A stretch of DNA of 16,375 nucleotides from Acidimicrobiaceae bacterium (GTDB lineage Bacteria; Actinomycetota; Acidimicrobiia; Acidimicrobiales; Palsa-688), in the NCBI GenBank assembly GCA_030838025.1, contig JAUTXM010000050.1:1-16375 (forward strand). The letters run 5' to 3'. The notes under the pieces are model-generated. The model was given only the letters and a program-made list of their open reading frames with translations. It ran no database searches and was not told the DNA's origin. The first letter of the stretch is position 1, and the number at the start of each line of letters is the position of its first letter. Positions 8,072-14,461 of this stretch are shown here, one piece after another. The position numbers and the translations under genes were made by a program.

Positions 8072-8146
8072 TTGGCAGTTTGGCGGGCTTTGTCAGTTCT
8101 GCCGTTCCAACACCGGGAGAACTGCCAAAGTCGGGAGAACTGCCAA
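8072..8146. repeat. 75-bp dyad array of four 18-bp-spaced units
   Basis: Four copies of a 15-nt core sit in this non-coding stretch. Two are direct: TTGGCAGTTTGGCGG at 8072-8086 and TTGTCAGTTCTGCCG at 8090-8104. Two are inverted: CGGGAGAACTGCCAA at 8114-8128 and at 8132-8146. Neighbouring units on each side start exactly 18 bp apart, and both pairs share one dyad centre at 8109. Folded as RNA, 8072-8104 pairs with 8114-8146 at 26 of 33 positions plus two G-U pairs, around a 9-nt loop. It lies 114 nt after the flippase gene and 62 nt before the lipoprotein start. It could be a repressor array, a REP/BIME-like element, an iteron-like site or a leader hairpin. Confidence 0.8.
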
Positions 8147-8208
8147 CCGATGCCGCGATACCGCCTTGTTGGTCGCCAAATCCGCCCCCATCCCCCCGCG
8201 GACCCCCG

Positions 8209-8616
8209 ATGAGAAGGAACCGGTGGGCGACACTCGGGCTGTTCCTCGCCATGGCGGGGGCAACGACGGCGTGCTCGGGCCGTATCTCGCTCGGTACCGA
8301 GGCCAGCGCCTGTTTCCGTGACCTTCCCACGGCGCGCCAAGCGGTGCACGACAAGGGCAAGCTGGTGGGTGTGCGACGAGTCAGCGCCGACACGTTGCGG
8401 GACCGCCTCCCGGCCGATGCAACGCTGGCGACCCTGCCCAACCAGGACCTCTGCGTCTTCGCCTTCAGCGGGACCTACGATCCCGGGAGCGTCGTGGGTG
8501 CCGACGCCACCAAGACTGGTCACTTCGCCATCGTGGCCGTGAGCGCCAAGCACCCCGAGGCGGTGGCGGCGGTCGTCGTCGACGAGCTGCCGACCCGATT
8601 TCGCCACCTACATTGA
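8209..8616 (+). CDS. Small predicted lipoprotein, function unknown
   Basis: I do not recognise this 135-residue protein. It starts MRRNRWATLGLFLAMAGATTACSG: an Arg-rich N-region, a hydrophobic core, and a lipobox-like TTAC placing the lipid-modified cysteine at about residue 21. That suggests export and anchoring on the outer face of the membrane. The lipobox is not classical because it lacks Leu at -3, so plain secretion is possible. The mature part is about 115 residues with two further cysteines, one in ACFRDLP and one in QDLCVFAF, which could form a disulfide. The ATG at 8209 begins the signal peptide; the frame runs further upstream through the dyad array but reads as nonsense there. It lies between the flippase and ZIP genes on the same strand, with no clear shared role. 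Confidence 0.7.
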   Translation: MRRNRWATLGLFLAMAGATTACSGRISLGTEASACFRDLPTARQAVHDKGKLVGVRRVSADTLRDRLPADATLATLPNQDLCVFAFSGTYDPGSVVGADATKTGHFAIVAVSAKHPEAVAAVVVDELPTRFRHLH

Positions 8617-8635
8617 CGAGATCTGTTCGTAAGGG

Positions 8636-8666
8636 TTGACAACCACTGTTAGGTTCACCTAACAAT
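8636..8666 (+). promoter_or_regulatory. ZIP gene promoter with embedded DtxR/MntR-type operator
   Basis: A consensus -35 TTGACA (8636-8641) is followed after 18 nt by a -10-like TAACAA (8660-8665). A perfect inverted repeat TGTTAGGT-TC-ACCTAACA (8647-8664) fills the spacer and runs into the -10. The TTAGGT..ACCTAA core resembles operators of the DtxR/IdeR/MntR family of metal-dependent repressors. A repressor bound there would block RNA polymerase when metal is plentiful. The downstream gene is a ZIP-family metal transporter, which fits metal-responsive repression of uptake. The regulator itself is not in the window. Confidence 0.75.
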
Positions 8667-8716
8667 AGTCCCCGACCGCGGATGCCGCCGCGACAGACCT
8701 CGACGGAAGGGCCTTC

Positions 8717-9691
8717 ATGTCCTCTGGGAACATCCTGATCCTTGGCGCCATCGCCGGGCTGACCATCTTTCTCGGGCTACCCGTGGGCCGGATCCGCAAA
8801 CCCGCACCGCGGCTGCAGGCGTTCCTGAATGCCACCGCCATCGGCGTGCTGCTCTTCCTCTTGTGGGACGTGCTCAGCGCCGGCTGGGAGCCCGTCGAGA
8901 GCGCTCTCCTGACGGCGCAGAGCGGCAAGGAGACGTGGCTGCACTTCACGGGTTTGGCCGCGATCTTCGCCGCGGGACTCACGGCCGGCCTGGTGGCGCT
9001 GGTCTATTACGACCGCTACATGGCCGCGAACGCCAAGCGACCGGCACCGATGTCCGCACCGATGTCCGCACCGATGTCCGCACCGATGTCTGCAACGACG
9101 ACTGCGGCGCCCGCGGCGGCGGCATCGGCGGCAGCGGCGCAGCCGAGAATGGGTCCCGGCGCCGCCTCGGTCAAGGAGCTCGCCCCGTCCCTGGGCGCCG
9201 GAGCGCTCGCCCGCTTCCGGGTAAGTGCCCTGACGCCGGCGGAGCGCCTGGCGTTCTTCATCGCCGTCGGCATCGGGCTGCACAACTTCTCCGAAGGCTT
9301 GGCCATCGGGCAGTCGGCAGCCAAGGGCGAGGTCAGCCTGGCGCTGATGCTCATCATCGGGTTCGGGCTGCACAACGCCACCGAGGGTTTCGGCATCGTC
9401 GCCCCGATGACGGGCGAGTCCACCCGCCCGAGCTGGGGGTTCCTGGCGGTCATGGGCCTGATCGGTGGCGGCCCCACCTTCTTCGGCACCCTGGTCGGAC
9501 AGTCGTTCGTCAACAACGCCATCTTCATCGCCTTCCTCGCCCTCGCCGCCGGCTCCATCCTCTTCGTGATCATCCAGCTGCTCAACGTGGCGGCCAAGCT
9601 GCGCCAGAAGGAGATGCTGATGTGGGGCATCCTGGCCGGGATGTTCGCCGGTTTCGCAACCGACCTGGTGCTGAAGGCGGCCGGCGCCTAA
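8717..9691 (+). CDS. ZIP-family divalent metal transporter
   Basis: This 324-residue membrane protein belongs to the ZIP (ZRT/IRT-like) family, which moves Zn, Fe or Mn into the cytoplasm. The two metal-site helices are clear: HNFSEG at 189-194 and HNATEG at 219-224. Eight or so hydrophobic segments can be traced. The loop before the metal site, about residues 100-165, contains four MSAP/MSAT tetrapeptides (112-127) and an Ala-rich stretch; in many ZIPs this loop is His-rich. ATG at 8717 has GGAAGG (8705-8710) six bases upstream. Transcription probably starts from the operator-bearing promoter at 8636-8666. Metal preference cannot be read from the sequence, but a DtxR/MntR-type operator favours Mn or Fe over Zn. 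It stands alone, 48 nt before the methyltransferase gene. Confidence 0.92.
   Translation: MSSGNILILGAIAGLTIFLGLPVGRIRKPAPRLQAFLNATAIGVLLFLLWDVLSAGWEPVESALLTAQSGKETWLHFTGLAAIFAAGLTAGLVALVYYDRYMAANAKRPAPMSAPMSAPMSAPMSATTTAAPAAAASAAAAQPRMGPGAASVKELAPSLGAGALARFRVSALTPAERLAFFIAVGIGLHNFSEGLAIGQSAAKGEVSLALMLIIGFGLHNATEGFGIVAPMTGESTRPSWGFLAVMGLIGGGPTFFGTLVGQSFVNNAIFIAFLALAAGSILFVIIQLLNVAAKLRQKEMLMWGILAGMFAGFATDLVLKAAGA
9050..9097 (+). repeat. 12-bp tandem repeat, four copies, inside the ZIP gene
   Basis: Three exact copies of ATGTCCGCACCG (9050-9085) are followed by a diverged fourth, ATGTCTGCAACG (9086-9097). They encode MSAP three times and then MSAT, residues 112-127, in the loop before the metal-binding helices. 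The near-identity of the copies suggests recent expansion by slippage and possible length variation between strains. Confidence 0.95.
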
Positions 9692-9739
9692 GGCGGCTCA
9701 TCACACCCCGACGCACCCGGGAGCGTCACACTCTCAGGA

Positions 9740-10825
9740 GTGATCAAGTACCTCGGGTCGAAACGGCGCCTCGTCCCCGTCCTCGGCGACCTCCTGATCC
9801 GAGCGGGGGCGCACACGGCGCTCGACCTGTTCACCGGCACGACCCGGGTGGCGCAGGAGTGGAAACGCCGCCGCGCCGAGGTCTGGGCCGTTGACCTGGC
9901 CCGTTACGCCGAGGTGCTGGGCGGTTGCTACATCGCGACCGACGCCGACCACGTCGATCGAGGCGCGCTCGGCGAGGCCATTTCCCATCTCGACAACCTC
10001 CCCGGCACCGATGGCTACGTGACGGCCACCTTCAGCCGGGACGCCCGGTTCTTTCAGCCCCACAACGCCCAGCGCATCGACGCCATCCGCGACGAGATCC
10101 AGCGCCAGTGGGCCGGAGACCCACTCGAGGCGGTGCTGCTGACCTCGCTGCTCGAGGCGGCCGACCGGGTCGACTCCACGACGGGCCTGCAGATGGCGTA
10201 CCTCAAGCAGTGGGCGCCCCGGTCGTACCAGCGCCTCACCCTGCGGGTCCCGGTCCTGCTCCCGGGGCCCGGCCACGCCGTCGGCGGCGACGCCACCGTG
10301 CTGGCCCCCGCCCTCCCCGAGGTCGATTTGGCCTACCTCGACCCGCCGTACAACCAGCACCGCTACTTCACGAACTACCACGTGTGGGAGACGCTCGTCG
10401 CGTGGGACGCCCCCGAGCATTACGGCGTGGCCTGCAAGCGGCTCGACGCCCGAGAGGCGTCCACCAAGAGCGTGTTCAACGACCGCCGCCACGCACCCGG
10501 CGCCCTGGCGCAACTGATCGCAGGCGTGCGGGCCGCCACGGTCGTCATCTCGGGCAGCAACGAAGGCTGGGTCGGCGTCGACGACCTGGTCGACATGGCG
10601 GCCGTCCGGGGCCACGTCGAGGTGCTGGCGTTCGATTCGCGGCGCTACATCGGCGCCCAGATCGGTATTCACAACCCACGTGGGGAAAAGGTGGGCGCCG
10701 TGTCGCACACGCGCAACGTGGAGTACCTGATCTGTGCGGGGGACCCCGACGTCGTGCGCCGCCTACGTGACAGTGACGGTAACTCGGCTGCCGATCATTC
10801 CGGCGCGGGCTTCGACCACCGATGA
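9740..10825 (+). CDS. Solitary DNA adenine (N6) methyltransferase, DPPY type
   Basis: This 361-residue protein looks like a D12-class DNA adenine methylase. The N-terminus reads MIKYLGSKRRL, the equivalent of the family's KYxGxK start. DLFTGTT (29-35) is the AdoMet-binding FxGxG-like motif, and YLDPPYNQHRYF contains the catalytic DPPY at 201-204. It would methylate adenine N6 in a specific DNA sequence. No restriction endonuclease or specificity subunit is adjacent, so it is an orphan here, possibly for host marking, phage defence or gene control. The GTG start at 9740 overlaps the only Shine-Dalgarno-like run, AGGAG (9736-9740), which is far too close to serve it. No alternative in-frame start exists upstream, so a leaderless transcript is possible. 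The last 20 residues are low-complexity. Confidence 0.85.
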   Translation: MIKYLGSKRRLVPVLGDLLIRAGAHTALDLFTGTTRVAQEWKRRRAEVWAVDLARYAEVLGGCYIATDADHVDRGALGEAISHLDNLPGTDGYVTATFSRDARFFQPHNAQRIDAIRDEIQRQWAGDPLEAVLLTSLLEAADRVDSTTGLQMAYLKQWAPRSYQRLTLRVPVLLPGPGHAVGGDATVLAPALPEVDLAYLDPPYNQHRYFTNYHVWETLVAWDAPEHYGVACKRLDAREASTKSVFNDRRHAPGALAQLIAGVRAATVVISGSNEGWVGVDDLVDMAAVRGHVEVLAFDSRRYIGAQIGIHNPRGEKVGAVSHTRNVEYLICAGDPDVVRRLRDSDGNSAADHSGAGFDHR

Positions 10826-11036
10826 CCTCGCTGCACCTCCTTCCCCAGCTGCCGGATCTCGATCGCCTGGGTGCATCTCCCGGCGCCGGCCGCGAGTGAC
10901 CGCCTCCGGGACTCGGCGGCACCGGCGTTCAGCCTGCCCGTGCGAAGACCGTCGCCGGCTGGCGAGGCCGGCACCGTTCTTGCCACAAACCGATGAAATA
11001 GATACATCGAGTGGCAACAATGGATCCGGAGTGGCC

Positions 11037-11438
11037 TCAGCCGGCCAGGAAGCTGAGACGCACCCGGCGAATCGGATTGTCTTCGTTGAGGTCGACCAGG
11101 ACGATCGACTGCCAGGTTCCCAGTTGGGCCCGGCCCCCGACGACGGGGATCACGAGCGACGGGCTGACCAATGCCGGCAAGACATGGTCAGCACCGTGAC
11201 CAGGCGAGCCGTGGCGATGGCGGTACCGGTCGTCGCGTGGCAGCAACCGGGCCAACAACTCCAGGAGGTCGGGTTCGGAACCCGAGCCCAGTTCCATGAC
11301 CGCCAGGCCCGCCGTGGCGTGGGGGGCGAAGACCGACAAGAGGCCGTCGCCCCGACCGTGACAGAAGTCGGCGACGGCCTCGCTCAGGTCGGCGATCTGG
11401 CGTTGCCGGGTATCGACGGTGATCTCGGCGGTGTCCAC
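11037..11438 (-). CDS. YjbQ family protein (UPF0047)
   Basis: This 133-residue protein carries the full YjbQ/UPF0047 signature: HATAGLAVME (H40 to E49), a His-rich middle containing HRHGSPGHGADH (74-85), and QLGTWQSIVLVDL (106-117). Members are small trimeric proteins. Some have been reported to have weak thiamine-phosphate synthase activity, so the in vivo reaction remains unclear. The conserved histidines probably bind a metal. The GTG at 11438 is chosen; it lies 17 nt after the stop of the sigma factor gene on the same strand, so the two are probably co-transcribed. No strong ribosome site is visible, which would fit translation depending on the upstream gene. It faces the methyltransferase gene tail to tail across 211 nt of otherwise unassigned sequence. 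Confidence 0.88.
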   Translation of the reverse strand: MDTAEITVDTRQRQIADLSEAVADFCHGRGDGLLSVFAPHATAGLAVMELGSGSEPDLLELLARLLPRDDRYRHRHGSPGHGADHVLPALVSPSLVIPVVGGRAQLGTWQSIVLVDLNEDNPIRRVRLSFLAG

Positions 11439-11455
11439 CGCTCAGCAACGACGGC

Positions 11456-12391
11456 TCAGCCGGTGAGCAGCTCTCTCGCGCCCCGGTCGGTCGAGGGGTG
11501 GCGCAACTTGGACATGGCCCGGGCCTCGATCTGGCGGATGCGCTCACGAGTCAAGCTGAAGTGCTCGCCCACCTCGTCGAGGGTGCGGGGCTCGCCCCGG
11601 TCAAGCCCGAAACGAAGCCGCAGGATCTCTCGCTCGCGCTCGTCGAGGGCAACCAGCATCTTGGCTACCTCGCCCGACAGCAGCGAGGCCGCGGCGGCGT
11701 CGAACGGTGAGACCGCGGAGCGGTCCTCGACGACATCGCCCAACTCGGCGTCGCCATCCTCCCGCAACGGTTCCGACAGCGACAGCGGCTCGGCCGCGTG
11801 GCGCAGGATCTCGGTGACCTTCTCCTCTTCGAGCTCCAAGTCTGCCGCCAGCTCCCCGACCGTCGGGCGCCGGCCGAGCTGACCTTCGAGGCGGCCGCGT
11901 GCCTTGGTGACCCGGGTCAGCAGGTCGCCGGCATGAACTGGCAGCCGAACGGTGCGGCCCGTGTTGGCGATTCCCCGGGTGATGGCCTGGCGGATCCACC
12001 AGGTGGCATAGGTCGAGAACTTGAAGCCCTTGCGCCAGTCGAACTTCTCGACGGCGTGCATGAGACCGAGGTTGCCTTCTTGCACGAGGTCGAGCAGGGG
12101 TAGTTCCGCCGCCTGGTACTTCTTGGCGATGGAGACGACCAACCGGAGGTTGGCCTTCACGAAGGTCTCGGCTGCGTCGTCGCCGCCTCGGATCAAGCGG
12201 CGCAACTCTCGCTTGCGCGCCGCGGTCACCGTCTTGGCGGCGGCCAGCTCCGCTCTCGCTTCGCGACCTGCTTCGATGGCTTGGGCCAGCCGCGCTTCGT
12301 CGTCCTTTGTCAGCAGCGCGTGCTTGCCGATGTCATTTAGGTAGAGGCGTACCAAATCCTCTTCGGGCTGCGCCGCGTGATTGGTGGGCAC
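11456..12391 (-). CDS. RNA polymerase sigma factor, RpoD/SigA-like (group 1/2)
   Basis: This 311-residue sigma-70 protein has region 1.2 (LVRLYLNDIGKHALLT, 13-28). Regions 2.1-2.4 (77-153) include DLVQEGNLGLMHAVEKFDW and the -10-reading helix YATWWIRQAITRGIAN (128-143). Region 3 (about 155-230) follows. Region 4 (about 240-300) includes LDEREREILRLRFGL and the -35-reading helix-turn-helix TLDEVGEHFSLTRERIRQIEAR. It lacks the long acidic N-terminal extension (region 1.1) of a typical vegetative SigA/HrdB. That, with its size, suggests a group 2 factor active in stress or stationary phase, although it could be primary in a minimal form. It starts with GTG at 12391; a weak GGAAGGA lies about 15 nt upstream. 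YjbQ follows in the same operon, and a small acidic protein is divergent. Confidence 0.93.
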   Translation of the reverse strand: MPTNHAAQPEEDLVRLYLNDIGKHALLTKDDEARLAQAIEAGREARAELAAAKTVTAARKRELRRLIRGGDDAAETFVKANLRLVVSIAKKYQAAELPLLDLVQEGNLGLMHAVEKFDWRKGFKFSTYATWWIRQAITRGIANTGRTVRLPVHAGDLLTRVTKARGRLEGQLGRRPTVGELAADLELEEEKVTEILRHAAEPLSLSEPLREDGDAELGDVVEDRSAVSPFDAAAASLLSGEVAKMLVALDEREREILRLRFGLDRGEPRTLDEVGEHFSLTRERIRQIEARAMSKLRHPSTDRGARELLTG

Positions 12392-12487
12392 CTTCGCAGT
12401 ATCGTCCTTCCCATGCGCCGGCCCGCCGGCGTCGCGGTGTTTCCGCCGCCGAACGCGAACGCGCTCGCCCGGCCCTGCAAAAAGCCG

Positions 12488-12516
12488 AGTCTACCGGAAC
12501 CCGGGCCCGCTGTATA
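12488..12516 (-). promoter_or_regulatory. Candidate promoter of the sigma factor gene
   Basis: On the minus strand TATACA (complement of 12511-12516) and TAGACT (complement of 12488-12493) are separated by exactly 17 nt. Each matches four of six consensus bases. Transcription would begin near 12480, about 90 nt before the sigma start. On the plus strand a TATAGAT (12513-12519) overlaps the same bases and could serve the divergent small gene, giving face-to-face overlapping promoters. Confidence 0.35.
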
Positions 12517-12573
12517 GATAGCAATGGCCTGACCAGCCCACACGCACGCAACGCCGTTCCCGAGGAGGGATCC

Positions 12574-12726
12574 GTGCCGGATCACGAAGAACGAGTGTCC
12601 GAGACCGAAGCCGAGGTCGAACGCCAGGCCGCCAAGGTCGACGAGGACGACATCACGTCGCGGGAGGACCTTGAGCAGGAGCTCATGGACGAGGGGCGCA
12701 GCGACCTGGGCGAGCAGATCCCCTGA
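12574..12726 (+). CDS. Small acidic protein, 50 residues, function unknown
   Basis: I do not recognise this short gene. It begins GTG CCG GAT CAC and encodes VPDHEERVSETEAEVERQAA, continuing as a highly charged, Glu/Asp-rich sequence ending in DLGEQIP, with no cysteine and no hydrophobic core. It would be mostly helical or disordered. A strong ribosome site GAGGAGGGA (12562-12570) stands at normal distance before the GTG, which is the main reason to believe it. The frame is open for 270 nt upstream but reads as Arg/Pro-rich nonsense. It is divergent from the sigma factor across 182 nt. Small acidic proteins next to sigma factors can be regulators, but nothing here proves that. Confidence 0.6.
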   Translation: MPDHEERVSETEAEVERQAAKVDEDDITSREDLEQELMDEGRSDLGEQIP

Positions 12727-12877
12727 CGGGCTGCTGACGACTCCGTGATGCACCTCGGAGCCGTCCGATCATCCGCGACCGGGTCGAACTATCCATTTGA
12801 TCCAAGGCGTGAAAGATGATTCATCCGTTCGGACATACCTGGGTATCAGACCTCGAACCGTCTCCGCGCCCCCAGAT

Positions 12878-13420
12878 ATGGTCTCGGACGTGGCCGGTCA
12901 ACGGGGTTCCTCGCCGCCCAGGACTCCGGCTGACGGCTCGGATCACGGCCTCTCCGACAATGAACAAACGGTCTGGCGGATCATGGTGGCGGTGCATGCC
13001 CGGCTGGTGGCGCGCCTGGATACCGACCTCCAGGCGGCGCACAAGATCTCGTTGCGGGACTACGAGGTACTGGTTCAGCTCTCCGAGGCAGCCGACGCGG
13101 CGCTCCGCATGGCTGAGCTGGCCGACCGGCTGTTCGTCTCGCCCAGCGGGTTGACCCGGCGCCTCGACGGACTGGTCCGCGTCGGCTACGTCAAGCGCCA
13201 GGCCTGCCTCTCCGACCGACGGGGCACCCTCGCTGTTCTCAGCCCGGCCGGCTGGGACATCCTCAAGCGGGCGGAGCCCACCCACTTGGCCGGCGTGCGG
13301 CGATACGTGTTCGATCCTGTCGAGCGCAAGCAGCTGTACCAGCTTTCAACCAGCCTGCGTTCGATCAATAACGCCCTCGATACCTCCAACCGGCAGAGCT
13401 CTCGAAGCGCCCAGGGATAA
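12878..13420 (+). CDS. MarR-family transcriptional regulator
   Basis: The product, 180 residues from the chosen start, has a MarR winged-helix domain. There is a dimerisation helix (LSDNEQTVWRIMVAVHARLV) and then the DNA-recognition part (MAELADRLFVSPSGLTRRLDGL). The wing contains SDRRGTLAVLSPAG with the family's typical D-R-R. Such proteins usually repress neighbouring or own genes and release DNA on binding a small phenolic or oxidant ligand. The start is uncertain: ATG at 12878, GTG at 12809 and TTG at 12797 are all in frame. I prefer 12878 because the upstream part is unlike the family, and a short inverted repeat ATACC-TG-GGTAT (12835-12846) would then sit in the leader as a possible operator. 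It ends 17 nt from the convergent rhodanese gene. Confidence 0.85.
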   Translation: MVSDVAGQRGSSPPRTPADGSDHGLSDNEQTVWRIMVAVHARLVARLDTDLQAAHKISLRDYEVLVQLSEAADAALRMAELADRLFVSPSGLTRRLDGLVRVGYVKRQACLSDRRGTLAVLSPAGWDILKRAEPTHLAGVRRYVFDPVERKQLYQLSTSLRSINNALDTSNRQSSRSAQG

Positions 13421-13437
13421 CCGCCTTCGCCTGGCTC

Positions 13438-13764
13438 CTACTCGGGCGACGCGCCCGTGACGACCGGCCGGCCCTGCTCGATCCAGCCTTTGGTTCCCCC
13501 GGCCACGGAGACCGCGTTGTACCCGGCGCCCACCATGGCCTTGGTGGCCTGGAGGCTCCGGCCGCCCATGGCGCAGATCACGTACACCGGGTCGCCGTCG
13601 GGGATGTCGTCCTGGCGGTCCCCAAGTTCTCCGAGAGGAACGAGGACCGCTCCGCTGACGTGGCCCGCCTCGTACTCGTCAGGGTTGCGGACGTCGAGTA
13701 CCACCGCCCCGGCGGCGTGCGCGGTCGCGAAGGTGTCGAGGTCCACTTCGAGGGAGTCGGCCAT
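13438..13764 (-). CDS. Single-domain rhodanese (sulfurtransferase)
   Basis: This 108-residue protein is a GlpE/PspE-like single rhodanese domain. It has the N-terminal VVLDVRNPDEYEAGHVSGAV segment (21-40) and the active-site loop CAMGGRS with the persulfide cysteine at residue 64. It also has the C-terminal GGTKGWIEQGRPV motif. Such proteins carry sulfane sulfur for thiosulfate detoxification or sulfur delivery; the acceptor is unknown. There is no signal peptide, so it is cytoplasmic. ATG at 13764 is supported by AAAGGAG just upstream. It follows pdxH by 15 nt on the same strand and is probably co-transcribed with it. Confidence 0.93.
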   Translation of the reverse strand: MADSLEVDLDTFATAHAAGAVVLDVRNPDEYEAGHVSGAVLVPLGELGDRQDDIPDGDPVYVICAMGGRSLQATKAMVGAGYNAVSVAGGTKGWIEQGRPVVTGASPE

Positions 13765-13779
13765 GGCTCCTTTCTACCC

Positions 13780-14382
13780 CTACGGAGCCAAACGCTCAAC
13801 GATCCAGTCGGCGCTGTCGACCATTCCGGCGTCACGCCGGTAGCGCAGCCGGTCATGCAAACGGCTGGCCCGCCCCTGCCAGAACTCGACGGTGTCGGGC
13901 ACCACCCGGATCCCGCCCCACCACGGTGGCCGGGGAATGGACCCCGAAGCGAACCGCTCGGCGACCTCAGCGACACGGTCCTCCAGCTCTTGCCGTCCCG
14001 ACAGGACCTGGCTCTGCGGCGACGCCCAGGCGCCGACCTGCGCATCCCGGGGCCGGGTGGCGAAGTAGGCGTCGGATTCGGCTGCGCTCGTCACTTCGGC
14101 GGAGCCGGTCACGCGCACCTGGCGCTCGAGGGGAAACCAGCGCCACACCAGTCCCGCCCGGGGATCGGCGTCAAGCTCCTCACCCTTGCGGCTGCGGTAG
14201 TTGGTGTAGAAGACGAATCCACGACGGTCCACCTGCTTCAACAAGACCATGCGCGCCGAAGGGGTCCCATCGGCCGCGACCGTGGCCACGCACATGGCTT
14301 CCGGTTCGGGGACCGCAGCCGCCACCGCGTCGTCGAACCACCGCTGGAACTGCACCGTCGGGTCGGCATCGAGGTCGGCCAT
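13780..14382 (-). CDS. pdxH: Pyridoxamine/pyridoxine 5'-phosphate oxidase
   Basis: This enzyme oxidises pyridoxamine or pyridoxine 5'-phosphate to pyridoxal 5'-phosphate using FMN and oxygen, the last step of vitamin B6 supply and salvage. The 200-residue frame matches PdxH along its length: ARMVLLKQ (43-50), FVFYTNYRSRKGEEL (56-70) and FPLERQVRVTG (83-93). These are followed by RPRDAQVGAWASPQS (110-124), the substrate-binding WWGGIRV (154-160), FWQGRASRLHDRL (167-179) and the family's closing ERLAP. ATG at 14382 is the chosen start; GTG at 14406 would add eight residues and is also possible. Longer frames upstream invade the divergent aldehyde dehydrogenase gene and have no homology. Rhodanese follows 15 nt downstream. 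Confidence 0.95.
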   Translation of the reverse strand: MADLDADPTVQFQRWFDDAVAAAVPEPEAMCVATVAADGTPSARMVLLKQVDRRGFVFYTNYRSRKGEELDADPRAGLVWRWFPLERQVRVTGSAEVTSAAESDAYFATRPRDAQVGAWASPQSQVLSGRQELEDRVAEVAERFASGSIPRPPWWGGIRVVPDTVEFWQGRASRLHDRLRYRRDAGMVDSADWIVERLAP

Positions 14383-14461
14383 GTCGAGGGCCCGTTCACC
14401 GGTCACGAACCCATCGTGCCCGGAGCACGGAGAATCCGCCACCATGCATAGGGTTGGGGCG

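Noticed and set aside
8072..8149. CRISPR array
   Set aside because: The repeat units are only 15-18 bp, directly adjacent and arranged as inverted pairs, with no spacers and no cas genes.
6738..8441. 567-codon open frame on the minus strand across the flippase gene
   Set aside because: It is antisense to a clear membrane protein. Its sequence is Arg/Asp/Gly-rich without any domain, which is what GC-rich codon bias produces in the shadow frame.
10826..11036. Possible small gene or terminator in the 211-nt convergent gap
   Set aside because: Minus-strand frames there (85 and 70 codons) are Arg-rich and unrecognisable. The only hairpin seen, GCCGGC at 10954-10959 with 10967-10972, is short and lacks a T-run. 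I see nothing definite in this stretch.
10734..11882. 382-codon plus-strand frame crossing the methyltransferase end, YjbQ and the sigma factor
   Set aside because: It runs antisense over two well-supported genes and is Ser/Arg-rich without homology-like features.
14249..14461. N-terminal extension of the aldehyde dehydrogenase
   Set aside because: The extension lies inside pdxH on the other strand, reads as non-family sequence, and a better start with a ribosome site exists at 14462.
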